Origin: Synaphobranchus kaupii
Lineage: Eukaryota > Chordata > Actinopteri > Anguilliformes > Synaphobranchidae
Direction: 5' to 3'
Assembly: GCA_029718625.1 (NCBI GenBank)
Contig: CM056380.1
Coordinates: 47,765,576-47,829,575, forward strand
Length of the DNA: 64,000 nucleotides
Shown: positions 1 to 10,735 of the stretch, piece after piece
How the letters are laid out: every line of letters begins with the position of its first letter
How positions within the stretch are numbered: position 1 is the first letter of the stretch
Notes under the pieces: model-generated
Seen by the model: the letters and a program-made list of their open reading frames with translations, nothing else
The model's database searches: none
Told to the model about the DNA's origin: nothing
Program-made: the position numbers and the translations under genes

Positions 1-26
1 GGACAGGAAGGGAGCGGAATGTTACA
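1..26 (-). repeat. Start of 3' LTR, element 1 (partial)
   Basis: These bases match the outer end of the 5' LTR (5549-5574): both end in CGGAATGTTACA on the plus strand. They are the first 26 bases of the 3' LTR in element orientation. The remaining roughly 1.17 kb lies to the left of the window, so LTR divergence and insertion age cannot be judged for this copy. Confidence 0.9.
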
Positions 27-40
27 GTACCCCCCCCTCA
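27..40 (-). other. Polypurine tract joined to pol stop codon, element 1
   Basis: In element orientation the pol stop codon TGA (38-40) runs directly into a run of G, followed by TAC and then the LTR start TGTAAC. A purine tract just upstream of the 3' LTR is the plus-strand primer of LTR retrotransposons. The same arrangement occurs in element 2 at 59420-59434. Confidence 0.85.
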
Positions 41-3000
41 ATGAACGCCACCTGGCGTAACTGGAGGTGTAACCTTGTCCGGGAATTGTTGGTGGAAGTC
101 AGAGATGAGAGAGTGGTCCAGAATAAGACTTTTGTGAAGCCAGGACCGCTCCTCTGGGCCATAACCCTCCCAGTCGACCAAGTATTGGTAGCCCCGGCCC
201 TTGCGGCGGATGTCGAGAATACGACTCACCGTGTAGGCCGGGGCATGGTCGATGATCCGGGGCGGCGGAGGGGTAACCGCCGGGGCACTGAGGAGGCTGG
301 AGGCGACAGGCTTAACCTGGCTCACATGAAAAATGGGATGGATCTTGAGGGAAACAGGGAGGGAGAGTTTGACAGAAACAGGGTTAACTAGGCAAACAAT
401 GGGGAAAGGACCAATAAACCGGGGTTGAAGCTTTTTAGAGGAAGTAGGGAGGGGGATATTGGCTGTAGACAACCAGACCTGCTGACCGACCTTATACTGT
501 GGGGCTGCGGTCCTGTGAAGGTCCGCCAGGCGCTGGGTGCGGGAATTAGAGCGAAGGAGTGCGGTGCGAGTAAGTCTCCACATCCGTTTACATTTAAGGA
601 TGTGGGACTTGACGGAGGGGACTGCAACCTCGGCCTCCTGGGCCGTTAAGAGGGGGGGTTGGTACCCTAACGAACACTCGAAGGGAGACATCCCTGTGGA
701 CGTGCACTTAAGGGAATTATGCGCGTATTCTACCCATGGGAGGAGGCGGCTCCAGGAAGCGGGGTTGCGAGCCGTAACGCACCGCAGGGCGGATCCCAGG
801 TCCTGGTTCGCCCTCTCCGCCTGGCCGTTAGTCTGAGGATGGAAACCAGAAGACAGACTAACAGAAGCACCCAGGGTTACACAGAACGCCCTCCACACCT
901 GGGAGGAGAATTGGGGCCCACGGTCCGAAACGATGTCGGAGGGGATCCCGTGCAGCCTGACGACGTGTAGCACCAGGAGCTCCGCCGTTTCGAGGGCGGA
1001 AGGGAGTTTGGGAAGGGGGATGAAATGAACCGCCTTGGAGAACCGGTCCACAATTGTCAGGATAGTGGTGTTACCCTCTGACAAAGGCAGACCGGTGACA
1101 AAGTCCACACCAATGTGGCTCCAAGGACGGCCTGGGACGGGGAGGGGGCGGAGAAGACCGGAGGGAGGCTGGTGGGAGGCCTTGCTCCTGGCGCAAACAG
1201 GGCAGGCCAGGACAAAGGCACGGGTATCCCCATTGAGGGTGGACCACCAAAAACTCCTCTTGACCAGGGCGATGGTTCTGGCAACACCTGGGTGACAAGC
1301 CAGACGGGAGGCATGAACCCATTCCAGGACCTGGGAACGGACGGAGTCGGGCACAAAAAGAGAGGAGTTAGGGTTATTGCGGGGATCAGGTTGGGAAGCC
1401 TGGGCGGCCTTCACGATGCCCTCGATCTCCCAAGACACCGCAGCCACAAAACAGGAAGCAGGGAGGATGGACTCGGGGTCAGCAGGACTGGAAGGGGGGA
1501 AAAAAACACGGGACAAGGCATCAGCCTTAGTGTTACGAGAGCCAGGGCGGTAAGTGACAGAGAAATTAAAACGGGCAAAGAATAGTGACCACCTAGCCTG
1601 ACGGGCATTAAGCCTCTTGGCTGACCTGAGGTAAATCAAATTGTGGTGATCAGTAAAAACAATAAAGGGGGTACCTGCCCCCTCCAGCCAATGACGCCAC
1701 TCCTCCAGTGCCAACTTAATGGCGAGAAGTTCCCGATCCCCGACATCATAATTGTGTTCGGCGGCGGACAGTCTCCGGGAGAAGAAGGCGCAGGGATGGA
1801 GCTTGCTGTCCAAGGCGGTACGCTGGGACAGAATGGCCCCCACACCGGTGTCTGAGGCATCCACCTCAACTGTAAACTGACGGGAGGTGTCGGGGTGACA
1901 GAGAATGGGAGCAGAGGAGAATCGAGCCTTGAGTTGTTCAAAGGCCTGCTGGGCCTCGGGATTCCAGCAGAAGGGAACGGATGTGGAGGTGAGTTTAGTC
2001 AGAGGAGCAGCAATGACACTGTAGTTACGGATGAAGCGGCGATAGAAGTTAGCAAACCCGAGGAACTGCTGGAGGTGCTTCCGTGACGAGGGTTGGGGCC
2101 ATTCTGTCACCGCCTTGACTTTCGCAGGATCCGCCCGGATACTGCCCTCCTCAATGATGAAGCCGAGGAACGGGACGCTTGAGACGTGGAACGAGCACTT
2201 CTCGGCCTTAACAAAGAGTTGGTTCTCCAGAAGGCGCTGGAGGACCTCACGGACGTGGAGAACGTGTTCCTGGGGGGATTTAGAGAAAATAAGAATGTCG
2301 TCAATGTAAACGAACACACATTTGCCAGACAGGTCCCGGAGTACATCGTTCACCATCCCCTGGAAGACTGCTGGGGCGTTAGTAAGGCCGAACGGGACCA
2401 CCAGATATTCGTAGTGGCCCAACGGGGTGTTAAAAGCAGTCTTCCACTCGTCCCCCTCGCGTATCCGCACTAGATGGTACGCGTTGCGGAGGTCGAGTTT
2501 GGTGAAGATGACTGCCTGGGAGAGGGGTTCAAAGGCGGTATTAATGAGGGGAAGAGGATACTTGTTGTGAATGGTTACTTCGTTGAGACCCCGATAGTCA
2601 ATGCAGGGTCGCAGAGAGCCGTCCTTCTTCCAAACGAAAAAGAAGCCTGCACCAACCGGGGAAGACGACGGACGGATAATGCCTGACGCAAGTGACTCGT
2701 GGATGTAGGACTCCATGGCCAACTTCTCCGGACCCGACAGACTGTAAAGGCGGCCAGATGGTAGCTTGGCTCCCGCCAGCAGGTCAATGCAACAGTCGTA
2801 GGGCCTGTGAGGAGGCAAGGATAGGGCACGTGACTTGGAGAACACTTGCGACAGGTCATGATACAGGTTGGGAACATGGGTAAGGTCGGGTGCAGGCTGG
2901 AGGGGTCTAATTCTCTTAGGCCCAGGAGGAGAAAGAGCAGAGCGAAGGCAGTTGGCAAGGCAATGGCCACTCCAGGCTAAGATGCGACCGGCTCGCCAGT

Positions 3001-3448
3001 CAATGTGCGGGTTGTGCAAGCGCAGCCAGGTCTGTCCTAGGACCATGGAGGACTGTTTCGACTGGATAAGAAGGAGCTGAATGGTCTCTCGATGATTGCC
3101 GGACAAGATTAGTTGGAGGGGAACGGTGGAGTGGGTTACTACCCCCAGACTCCTACCGTCCAAGGCGAGAGCAGTGATGGGGGTAGGTAAGGCCTCCGTG
3201 GGAATCCCGAATTTTTTGACAAAGGCGCTGTCGATGAAGTTGGCATCCGCACCAGAGTCAATGAGGGCAGAGGCCGAAGCAGTGATATCCCTCCAGAGGA
3301 GGGTGGCCTTGAATTCCAGACGGTTCTGGGCAGCGTGACTAGGAATAATAGGGCTCGTCAATACGCCCAGTCTTATTGGCGAGCCATCTCTTTTGGGCGA
3401 ATGGGACAAGAAGAGATTTGGTGGCCTGGCTTGCCACAGTAGAAGCAT
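38..3448 (-). CDS. pol: Pol polyprotein, element 1 (PR-RT-RNase H-IN-chromodomain)
   Basis: Open frame of 1136 codons in the -1 frame relative to gag. Residue positions count from the first Met at 3448, which is probably not the true start because synthesis should enter by frameshift near 3391-3397. Domains in order: aspartic protease with DSGA at 64-67; reverse transcriptase with KLDLRNAYH (Asp319) and YIDD (381-384); RNase H with VDASD (about 530), RELLAIK (about 573), TDHHNL (about 600) and ADALSR (about 643); integrase with a His/His/Cys/Cys finger (about 712-752) and D,D-35-E residues at about Asp782, Asp842 and Glu878; a GPF motif near 1013-1015; and a C-terminal chromodomain (about 1070-1115, [14 protein letters not shown]). 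All catalytic residues are present, with no stop or frameshift. The product would mature Gag, copy the RNA and integrate the DNA. The closest relative here is the Pol at 59432-62842, also 1136 codons. Confidence 0.96.
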   Translation of the reverse strand: MLLLWQARPPNLFLSHSPKRDGSPIRLGVLTSPIIPSHAAQNRLEFKATLLWRDITASASALIDSGADANFIDSAFVKKFGIPTEALPTPITALALDGRSLGVVTHSTVPLQLILSGNHRETIQLLLIQSKQSSMVLGQTWLRLHNPHIDWRAGRILAWSGHCLANCLRSALSPPGPKRIRPLQPAPDLTHVPNLYHDLSQVFSKSRALSLPPHRPYDCCIDLLAGAKLPSGRLYSLSGPEKLAMESYIHESLASGIIRPSSSPVGAGFFFVWKKDGSLRPCIDYRGLNEVTIHNKYPLPLINTAFEPLSQAVIFTKLDLRNAYHLVRIREGDEWKTAFNTPLGHYEYLVVPFGLTNAPAVFQGMVNDVLRDLSGKCVFVYIDDILIFSKSPQEHVLHVREVLQRLLENQLFVKAEKCSFHVSSVPFLGFIIEEGSIRADPAKVKAVTEWPQPSSRKHLQQFLGFANFYRRFIRNYSVIAAPLTKLTSTSVPFCWNPEAQQAFEQLKARFSSAPILCHPDTSRQFTVEVDASDTGVGAILSQRTALDSKLHPCAFFSRRLSAAEHNYDVGDRELLAIKLALEEWRHWLEGAGTPFIVFTDHHNLIYLRSAKRLNARQARWSLFFARFNFSVTYRPGSRNTKADALSRVFFPPSSPADPESILPASCFVAAVSWEIEGIVKAAQASQPDPRNNPNSSLFVPDSVRSQVLEWVHASRLACHPGVARTIALVKRSFWWSTLNGDTRAFVLACPVCARSKASHQPPSGLLRPLPVPGRPWSHIGVDFVTGLPLSEGNTTILTIVDRFSKAVHFIPLPKLPSALETAELLVLHVVRLHGIPSDIVSDRGPQFSSQVWRAFCVTLGASVSLSSGFHPQTNGQAERANQDLGSALRCVTARNPASWSRLLPWVEYAHNSLKCTSTGMSPFECSLGYQPPLLTAQEAEVAVPSVKSHILKCKRMWRLTRTALLRSNSRTQRLADLHRTAAPQYKVGQQVWLSTANIPLPTSSKKLQPRFIGPFPIVCLVNPVSVKLSLPVSLKIHPIFHVSQVKPVASSLLSAPAVTPPPPRIIDHAPAYTVSRILDIRRKGRGYQYLVDWEGYGPEERSWLHKSLILDHSLISDFHQQFPDKVTPPVTPGGVH
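3352..3397 (-). promoter_or_regulatory. -1 ribosomal frameshift site with hairpin, element 1
   Basis: In gag frame the RNA reads C-CCA-AAA (3391-3397), a canonical X-XXY-YYZ slippery heptamer. Five bases later a hairpin begins: GGCTCG (3380-3385) pairs with CGAGCC (3352-3357), and after a C/A mismatch CAATA (3374-3378) pairs with TATTG (3359-3363), leaving a 10-base loop. Slipping by -1 on the heptamer leads straight into the pol frame, 16 bases before the gag stop codon. Element 2 has the same heptamer, spacer and stem with a compensated base pair. Use in translation is inferred from structure. Confidence 0.88.
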
Positions 3449-4356
3449 GACCTGGTGCGGAACCGGCGCTGGCGCTCTTCGGCGTCCACGGAGACCCGGC
3501 CCAGTTGCATGGGCTCCTCCTCGGAGGGCAAAACGGAGACTCTAGGACCCTGGACGGGTGAGGAATGTTGAACCCGGGAAGGGGCGGAAGGGAGAAGACG
3601 GGAGGGATTCTTTCCTCGTTCACGGGCCCGGTTTCTGAGACGATTGTCGATGGCTATAGCCAGGTCGATGAGGCTGTTGAGTGAGGAGGACTCCTCCCGA
3701 GTGGCAAGCTGGTCCTTCAGCTCCTCACTGAGAGCCTGGCGAAAGGCCCCCTGAAGGGAGGTGTCGTTCCAGCCCGACTCGGCAGCGAGGGTGCGGAATT
3801 GTATGGCCATTTCCGCAACACAACGATTGCCCTGCCGCATCAGTAGTAGGCGCTGGGTAGCGTCACGACCACAGACTGGGTGGTCGAAAACTCGCCGCAT
3901 CTCCGCAGTGAAGAGGGCGAAGTCGTTGCAAAGGGGAGTCTGGCTATCCCAAATAGAAGTGGCCCACTCCAGGGCACTGCCTCCCAGGCTGCTCATCAGA
4001 AACGCGATCTTGCAAGGGTCGGAGGCGAAGGAGGTAGGCTGCATCCTGAAGACAATGTCGCACTTCAAGAGGAATTCGCGACACTTCCCCAGCCCTCCAT
4101 GGAATAGTTCCGGATGTTGAACTCGGGGCTCACGACTGGGGTGGTGAGCCGGAACATCAGGAGGTCGTTCGGGTGCAGGAGATGTAGGAGCCGGGAGGAC
4201 CCGAGGCAGAGGCGTATGAAGGGATAGCTGTGTGACCTGCTCCGTTAGGCCCCTCAGAACCTCCAGGACGTCATCCAGACGGCGCCCCTGCTGGTCGCTG
4301 ATGGCGGTTTGGCAGGAGAAAGCATGGCGTATCTGCTCAAGGTCGGCTGGGTCCAT
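3373..4356 (-). CDS. gag: Gag polyprotein, element 1
   Basis: Frame of 327 codons starting only 19 bases after the 5' LTR. The first ~45 residues are heptad-like (DLEQIRHAF...[17 protein letters not shown]) and may form a coiled coil. A proline-rich linker (about 48-75) follows, then a capsid region of Ty3/gypsy type (about 80-250, with [13 protein letters not shown] and [13 protein letters not shown]). A basic stretch is followed by a CCHC zinc knuckle, C304-X2-C307-X4-H312-X4-C317, near the end. Gag would assemble the particle and bind the RNA. It overlaps pol, which is in the -1 frame. The capsid type is that of the sushi family, from which mammalian RTL/PEG10-type genes derive (family knowledge). 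It is intact. ATG choice: first in-frame Met, and element 2 starts at the same point. Confidence 0.94.
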   Translation of the reverse strand: MDPADLEQIRHAFSCQTAISDQQGRRLDDVLEVLRGLTEQVTQLSLHTPLPRVLPAPTSPAPERPPDVPAHHPSREPRVQHPELFHGGLGKCREFLLKCDIVFRMQPTSFASDPCKIAFLMSSLGGSALEWATSIWDSQTPLCNDFALFTAEMRRVFDHPVCGRDATQRLLLMRQGNRCVAEMAIQFRTLAAESGWNDTSLQGAFRQALSEELKDQLATREESSSLNSLIDLAIAIDNRLRNRARERGKNPSRLLPSAPSRVQHSSPVQGPRVSVLPSEEEPMQLGRVSVDAEERQRRFRTRSCFYCGKPGHQISSCPIRPKEMARQ

Positions 4357-4363
4357 TTTGTTG

Positions 4364-4374
4364 GCCAGTTCGTT
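4364..4374 (-). other. Primer binding site, self-priming type, element 1
   Basis: In element orientation AACGAACTGGC begins one base after the 5' LTR end. Its exact 11-base complement, GCCAGTTCGTT, lies inside the LTR at 5311-5321 on the same strand, where the RNA should start about 30 bases after a TATA-like box. This matches the Tf1 mechanism, in which the RNA 5' end folds back to prime reverse transcription, rather than use of a tRNA. Confidence 0.82.
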
Positions 4375-4536
4375 CTGTCACGATCCAACACACTAGCAGA
4401 ACCCAAATGCACGACCAGGAGACAGGGAAACGGTACAGAGTATTTATTAAAGAAGCTTGGGGCAGTCCCAAGCTGTACATGGGTTAGACACAAAGAAAAT
4501 AACAAAGGTGGAAGTCCTTTAGCTCGGCAATGTGCT

Positions 4537-4880
4537 CCAAGCCGGAGCTGGACTTGGGTTCCGAACCGGAACTGGACTGGAACTGGACCGGGAGGTCCAA
4601 CAGGAACGGGTACAGGAAAACAGCGGTACGTCCCAAGCCGGAACTGGACTTGGGTTCCGAACCGGAACTGGACTGGACCGGGAGGTCCAACAGGAACTGG
4701 AATACTGGAAACAGCGGTTCGTTCCAAGCCGGAACTGGACTTGGGTTCCGAACCGGAACTGGACTGGAACTGGACCGGGAGGTCCAACAGGAACTGGTAC
4801 AGGAAACAGCGGTTCGTTCCAAGCCGGAACTGGACTTGGGTTCCGAACCGGAACTGGACTGGAATTGGACTAGGTACTGG
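4537..4880. repeat. Minisatellite in LTR of element 1 (~95-bp units)
   Basis: Units begin with CCAAGCCGG at 4537, 4633, 4724 and 4819, so periods are 96, 91 and 95 bases; the last unit is partial. Within each unit the short phrase GGAACTGGACT recurs, giving a nested repeat. Open frames that cross it on both strands are by-products of the repeat. Confidence 0.92.
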
Positions 4881-5310
4881 AAAGCAGAGGTAGAGGATTA
4901 GGTGGAACACGAACAGGGTAAGCAGTGTGGTGAAGCCCTAGTAAGCCCGGTCTGGGAGCTGGACCACAGCGGAGCCTGGAACCGACACTGCAGCAAGGTG
5001 GGTGCCACGGCCAGACAGGAACCACTGGAGGGTCCAGAGACTGTAACCCCAGCTGAGGGTGCACCGTTGGAAGGGAGCTGAGGTACTGCAACCACACGCA
5101 CAGGGGACTGCTGCAGGCTGGACGGAGCTGTGGTAGGTAAGGCACAAACAAACAAAAACAAAGGAGCAAAACAGGATAGCAGAGGCAGGGACTGAAACAA
5201 ACACTAACCAGCGGGTAGAATGCACAGAGTAGTAAAAGGAATACTAAGAGCTACTTAGATTTACGCGGACAGGACTAGAAACCAGAGACCAACACCAAAC
5301 GAAGTACGTT

Positions 5311-5350
5311 AACGAACTGGCACTGAATAGCAGCCAGTCGGGGGTTTAAG
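5311..5350 (-). promoter_or_regulatory. LTR core promoter and predicted RNA start, element 1
   Basis: The TATA-like CTTAAA (minus strand, about 5350-5345) lies about 29 bases upstream of GCCAGTTCGTT (5321-5311), which is complementary to the primer binding site. If the RNA starts at the first G (5321), its first 11 bases are the self-primer. The same spacing is seen in element 2 with a stronger TATATA. The start is predicted, not measured. Confidence 0.65.
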
Positions 5351-5574
5351 TAGGGGAGTGAAATTGGAACCAATAAGGAAATGGTGAGGAATGTAACCGC
5401 GGGTGATTGAATAATTAACAGGTGAAACCAAAGTGGAAGCACAGAGTGAAACAAACGGAGGGGGACACGCCCAGCCTTAAGCAAGGGGGAAAACATGGAC
5501 AAGGGAATCAAACAAGACACGGAGGGACATGGCAAAAACAAGGAAAACGGACAGGAAGGGAGCGGAATGTTACA

Positions 5575-7420
5575 GCGTGCGTCCAATCCCGATTAATAAA
5601 TGCAAGAGTGATGGGTTATGTACAGATATTTTTCTTTTCAAAGTTGATCAATGATTTTCAGAGGATGAGATTAGCTGAGAAACTGTGCATTAAATGGGAA
5701 ACTAAGCTGCAGTAATTTGTTTCACAGAATAAAATGCATCTTGTGACACATTAATGTTAAATAGTGCCAGATGAACGTATTCTCTCTTTTCCAAAAACTA
5801 ATACAGATGATTTTGTTCACTCTGCACATGCCTACCTACAGATGGCCTTGTAAACAGATGTCAATATGTTAAATTAAATAATTCATGGGAGATAATTTTG
5901 TTTGTTTTTTAAAGGTCTGTATGAGACACATATTACAGAATTCAGCTGTCAATGGCTCCCACAAAAACCATTGCTGCTGGCCTCAAGTTTGTTTGATATT
6001 TACTTCTAGCCAGCACACTCACACAGAATAGTTACAGTCACCAAGCGACCCGTTTCCAATTTTCAGACAGGAGCCACACGCCTTATGCGCACAGGGAGGG
6101 TGATGGTGTCAAATAAACTGGACGCTGGACGTTGCATTTCCATAAACAACTGAGCTGTCACCGTATTTCACGCCAGCCCTGTATACAATTCTGAATAATT
6201 CTGTGTTTTTGCACATCCTGGGTTGGTTTGGAGCCTTCAAGCCTCTGGTTGAGGTAGGATAGTGTTGGGGGAGGTTCCTCACTTGTTATTCCATGTGGTG
6301 CCCTCTCTTTGAGGAGGGAGGGGTGGGAAATGTGTGTGCGTGGGGCGGGGGGGGGCAAAGCTGACACCATCCCCCTTAGAGCTGTCAGTCACCCTGCCCA
6401 GCGGAGCAGGAGGCCATGACGCTGAGACAGCACCGATCTGACTGACAGGGGCGAACACTCCCCAAAATTATTCCACCCTGTCTCGGTTGCCCCCGACACT
6501 GTCGCCATCCACACGTATTCTCGCTCTTCCTCTCTGATACATTCATCAGTCTCTCTCTTTAATCCCCTCCTGTCTCTAAGTACTAGTCTGTTCAGCTTTA
6601 AGGTTCTCTCCCCCCCATATGTGTTCTCATGGATTGAGAGAAGATTCCACTTTAATGAAAGAATAGCCTGATATAGTCACATGACCTAATATATTCCTTT
6701 CTATAACCTTTTTACCAGGATACATCAGCAAGTGCTGAACAAAGGAATGCTTAGATCCATGTTAAACTGCTATAACGGTTTCCAAAAAATCCATTGAGCA
6801 TGTACACATTTAGAGGCTTTAAATACAACAAATGGCATTTATAGCCTGTTTACAACCTTGCTTGGTAACATTCAATGCTACAGCTTAACATCATTCCACC
6901 TAAATCCTACAATACATGTCTGTACTGATGGTGATTGTACACTGGCTTAGGGCAAATGTCTCGCACTCAGTTTCCCTGAAGTGATTTTTCTCCCAAGCTA
7001 CCTGTGGAGGTCATGGGTCACATCCACTGAATGTGTCATATCTCTCTGTCCCTTGCAAACTGCTGATGTGACGGCATTCTCAGAAGCTCTATAAAAGTTT
7101 TATGAAGCAGTTCTGAAGTGTGGTGAAAGGTGAAACTGAACATAAAGCCACATACCAGCGATGAGCTCTCCAATCCACCACCCCACTGAATCAATCTAGT
7201 CTGAGTGCTTCTTTAACCATTTATAGTCTACAGAAGCAGGTGGCACACTCTCCAGCTTTCTACAGTGACTAACAAAGTTCAGTAGATTGTGGTGATGTGG
7301 AAAATAAAATAAACTGAATTAAAAAGAAATAAAAACCTTCCAGTTAAAATTAAGCAGGCGGCTCAATGACCACAAGATAAACCGCAGAAAACTATGATTT
7401 TTAATGAAACAAATCACCTT
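5575..7420. other. Gene-free stretch
   Basis: AT-rich sequence without a convincing open frame or recognised repeat. A short G-rich patch with nine G in a row lies near 6347-6355. Nothing further seen. Confidence 0.6.
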
Positions 7421-7851
7421 GGCTGTGTCCGAATCAGAGCCCTATCTACTGTGTCCTCTCTCCTGTGTACTAGCAACTGTGTACTGTTTACCGTATACTG
7501 TTTAGTACACAACGTGCAATGCAGGAACGTGTGCAAAAAATATCCTCCATACTATTTTCCAACCGCACCGTCGAAGTGTCGTAAGACATCCCGCCCTTGT
7601 GCAGGCCATGTCACATGTTTTTGTTGTTGAAAAGGTCAGCTGTGCGGCATATTTATGCGACCAAAATGTTTTCATACTTCTAGAAAAGTATGCGCCCAAA
7701 AATACTTAGCGAAACCCCAGAAGTAAGTGTACCATCCCGGGGTATTAAGTATACTACATTTACAGAAACTTTGCCTACTTAACTACTTTCTCATCCAGTG
7801 TAGTCAACAAGCATGCTCAATAGTATGAAAGGGTGCAGATACGAACACAGC
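7421..7851. mobile_element. Short TIR element, copy A
   Basis: It begins GGCTGTGTCCGAAT and ends with an imperfect inverted copy, ATACGAACACAGC. The interior resembles the element at 9229-9825: both carry 'GAGCCCTATCTACTG' near the left end and a 'GTGTACC/GTGTATCATCC' stretch and 'ACTCAATAGT' near the right. No transposase frame is present, so it is a non-autonomous DNA transposon. No clean target duplication was found, so the superfamily is left open. Confidence 0.65.
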
Positions 7852-8088
7852 ACCTGTTACATCAAAGGGTTTTTGTTGCTTTTTGTTTCGTTGCTGCTGT
7901 GTTTTATTTCCATCTCCCCTACAGGTGGACATGAGGACCTCATGGTTGCAGTGATCCGGGTCAGGAGATGCACTGGAGAGGAGATACACAGCGTTGCCTG
8001 GCAACCCTCTTCAGGAGACACGTGGAGCAGAGAGAATGATGTTAACTATCGCCTAGCAAGCATGAGAAAAGATGCAAAAGATGCAGGA

Positions 8089-8470
8089 TTGGGCCTCGCG
8101 GTTGGACAGCGGTAAAAGCGCCGACTTTCAGTCGGTGCGGTTGTGCTCCGAGGATCGGGGTTTGCGCCCCGGTCCTGCCAGATCCGAGCATGGCCGGTGC
8201 CCTGTGGGAGTGGCAATTGGCAGCTGCTCCCGGGTGGGGGGAGGGGCTCGGAGAGAATCGCTGCACATATAGCGGCCCTGGGCAAGTTAGAATCACGGTC
8301 AGGCTTGGAGGAGTCGCGCCCTGAATAAGGATGTGGCGACCTCTGTCTTCTACCGGCTGACGGGGTTGTGCAGTGGTGATTCTCTAGCGGTTGCTACATG
8401 GGGGGAATTGAATTAGAATAGGGGTTCAGTTGGCTACAAAATTGGGAGAAAAACGGGAAAAAATCTGAAA
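8089..8470 (+). repeat. tRNA-derived SINE
   Basis: The left part resembles a tRNA-derived head: an A-box-like GCGGTTGGACAGCGG near 8098, a short stem-loop CCGACT-TTC-AGTCGG (8121-8135), and a B-box-like GGGGTTTGCGCCCC near 8157-8170. A GC-rich body follows, and the end, 'AAATTGGGAGAAAAACGGG', is the style of tail common in fish SINEs. The internal boxes are diverged from the Pol III consensus, so current activity is unlikely. Confidence 0.65.
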
Positions 8471-9228
8471 CAAATAAAGAATTTAAGAAAAGATGCAGCA
8501 TTATAAATAAACAACGTCTGTCATTATGATTCTTCTGACGATTCCGATAACTGCTCTTACAACTTTGTCTTCTATGAGCTGTTAGATCGCCTGCTGCTAT
8601 GTGTTACTTCTGCTTAGCAACAGGTAGTCAGTAATTACCAATTTCCTATTTTGGACCATCTGCACAGGATTTGTGGCCTGACTTCCAAGGAGAGGAACGT
8701 TTCTACTTCGGCGCGGGTTCTTGACCTGCACACTGGCTGCATGGTGAGGCACTACAACCTGCATTGGGCTTGTATATGTGCTGATCGAGTGTTTTATTTA
8801 TCTAGAAGAAAACTGGCTCCTGGCACAATAAATGCCTTTTTTGTCTGTTTTATATCACTGGCAACATTTATATGTACACCAGTACCCCCGTTATTGGGAG
8901 TAATCAGTTTATACAAATATTTAGATTATTGTGTACACATGGATATAAGGAATGTGATCCAAAAGCTGCTCCAGTAGCTGATTCTTTCCATAATCACAGT
9001 CTGCTCAATGGAAATGTTGTACTAGCTGCTTCCTGTTGTAAATTTTCCACCCATACAAATTTCCCGGTAATTTCAGTTATTTAATGTGCTAGCCAGATAG
9101 TTAGTCCAAATATGAGCTTATAAGAACTTGAAATATCCTCATTCTGCCAAAAAACATAGCAGGAACCATAGCAGGCAGAACAAGAATAGCAGTGCAGTGA
9201 AAAAGATGGGTGAATATATAGACTCCTT

Positions 9229-9825
9229 GGCTGTGTCCGAATTAGAGCCCTATCTACTGCGCTCTGTCTCCTGCGTACAGTGCACTGGCAGAGGTGCAGT
9301 AAGCAGGACATAAGACGTCCCACCAGTGTTGCCATGTCCGCGGTTTTACAGCTAAATTGTAGTCACAGGTAAAAATTAAAAGTCGCAAAGCACGCACTTA
9401 TTTTAAAAAGTAAAAAATATGATGATTTCTATTTAAAATACGTTGGTTTCGGTTAAAAATATATTTTGGGTTAGTTTTGACATTTGGCATTTGGCTGGAA
9501 AGTCTCTGGCAAGATCTGGCATGCACACAGATCTGCCATGTCACGTGTTGTTTTTGTTGTATTTGAAGGAAAACGTCAGTGAAGCTGCGCCTCATTTTTT
9601 TAAAATGAAGCTTCACATCATATTTATGTGATCATTCTTTTGTGTGTACTTCTTGAAAAGTGTGCTCCCGAATGTACTCAGCAAAACCCCAGGAGTAAGT
9701 GTATCATCCAGGTTTTTCAATTATACTGCAATTTGAAAAATCTTTGCCTACTCAACGACTTTCTCGTCCTATCTACTCACCAAGTCTACTCAATAGTGTG
9801 GAAGAGTGCTGATTCGGACACGGCC
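9229..9825. mobile_element. Short TIR element, copy B
   Basis: Left end GGCTGTGTCCGAATTAGAGCC, right end GATTCGGACACGGCC, a good inverted pair. It is the same family as the element at 7421-7851 but with a different central part. No coding capacity is seen. The 1.4 kb between the copies holds the SINE and otherwise featureless DNA. Confidence 0.7.
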
Positions 9826-10574
9826 CAGGAAGGCCAATTGAGGGCAGATATAATTAGCACAGGTGCAGGCCTTTACCAATTAGCACAGGTGCAGATGTTC
9901 CTTTGCCAGCACAGGAGAAGGGGAAAGACCTACACCAGGGGTGGCCAATTTCAAAGGAATAGTGTCATGTAAACTAAGGTGAGCAGCTTGCTAGCAAACC
10001 ATAGGATAGGGAAAAATGAATTATACCAGCATGAACTAGCCAGAATTTTCCCCCTTTGCTCAGTAATTTATTGCAGCTACTGTAACTGGAAGACCAAATA
10101 GCCTTCCAGATCCGAGTTATTATTTGAAGGGCAACTACCAAGTTATTTAGGCTGAATTCCAAAAAAAGTTGGTCTTAAAAGAACTTGAGTTTTCATGCGT
10201 AACTGAAATAGAGGTGAGCCCCATACCCTGGGAGGGGTTCTTTCTTTCAGCAGCATACACCAGGGGTGGCCAATTCCATTCCTGCAGGGTCGGTGTAGGC
10301 AGGCTTTCGTTGTCACCAGTTACACTGGTCATATTAGCTGAATACACTTATGCTGGTTCAACCTTAGATTAGACCACAATAAGACACGGTTTCATGACAC
10401 AGGAACAGTCTTTAGCTGTCATTCATGAACTTATCAAGAGATGGAACTAAAATATCAAATATCAATGATTAGGCTAATTAAATAATTAAGAGCACAAGTT
10501 AGCATGAAATCCAGAAACAGATAAGGCCCTCCTTGGACACCTCTGGCATGCACCAGCGGACACAGTGCCATGAG
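9826..10574. other. Gene-free stretch with MITE fragments
   Basis: 'ACCAGGGGTGGCCAATT' occurs twice (about 9937 and 10258), resembling the left end of the CAGGGGT family seen complete at 43296 and 46232. A phrase ATTAGCACAGGTGCAG is duplicated at about 9855 and 9882. No gene seen. Confidence 0.5.
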
Positions 10575-10735
10575 TGTCAGTGTCTGTGGGTTTTTGGGGT
10601 TTCCTTTCAATCAGCTGCCAAGTAAGACCTTGAGAAAAAGTTGTGTGGATTATTGAGCCAATCAATGACTTAAATGAACCACTGGTGCCGAAAACATCCT
10701 GAAAACCAGAAGAAGCTGCGCCCCTCCAGGACACC
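10575..10735. mobile_element. Degraded CAGGGGT-family (hAT-type) MITE
   Basis: The stretch 'TTTCCTTTCAATCAG...AGCCAATCA.TGACTTAAAT' closely follows the interior of the complete 204-bp element at 46232-46435, and the right side ends with a decayed CCCTCCAGGAC. The terminal CAGGGG/CCCCTG ends are lost. Confidence 0.6.

Larger units (their letters stand above)
1..5574 (-). mobile_element. Ty3/gypsy chromovirus (Tf1/sushi-type), element 1
   Basis: A nearly complete LTR retrotransposon read on the minus strand: 5' LTR (4376-5574), primer binding site, gag, pol in the -1 frame, polypurine tract, and the first 26 bases of the 3' LTR at the window edge. LTR ends follow the TG...CA rule (TGTAACATTCC at 5574, ...GTGACA at 4376). 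Gag and pol are uninterrupted. The chromodomain at the end of Pol places it among chromoviruses, and the self-primer arrangement places it in the Tf1/sushi group. The five bases after the outer LTR end (5575-5579, GCGTG) are the expected target-site duplication, but the other copy is outside the window. Structure is seen directly; group assignment rests on family knowledge. Confidence 0.95.
4376..5574 (-). repeat. 5' LTR, element 1 (1199 bp)
   Basis: Bounded by TG...CA in element orientation. It holds a TATA-like CTTAAA (about 5345-5350), the predicted RNA start near 5321, a minisatellite (4537-4880) in the transcribed part, and an AATAAA polyadenylation signal (plus-strand TTTATT at 4443-4448) near the U5 end. 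It differs from the element 2 LTR (1388 bp) in length and in the minisatellite, although both outer ends and the self-primer segment are conserved. Confidence 0.9.

Noticed and set aside
1070..1115. Host chromodomain gene suggested by residues 1070-1115 of Pol (element 1)
   Set aside because: The chromodomain is fused in frame to integrase within the retrotransposon Pol. It is the normal chromovirus arrangement. (The coordinates here are residue numbers.)
41..3338. Numerous plus-strand open frames across pol of element 1 (and 59579-62882 across pol of element 2)
   Set aside because: They are antisense shadows of the GC-rich pol frames. The minus frames carry a full set of ordered domain motifs; the plus frames carry none.
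4309..4893. 194-codon plus frame rich in Pro-Glu-Leu-Asp repeats, and its minus-strand counterparts
   Set aside because: Produced by the LTR minisatellite, whose unit lengths happen to keep frames open. The same happens at 58021-58628 in element 2.
8098..8175. tRNA gene
   Set aside because: The sequence has box-like elements but no full cloverleaf or acceptor stem, and it continues into a SINE body and tail.
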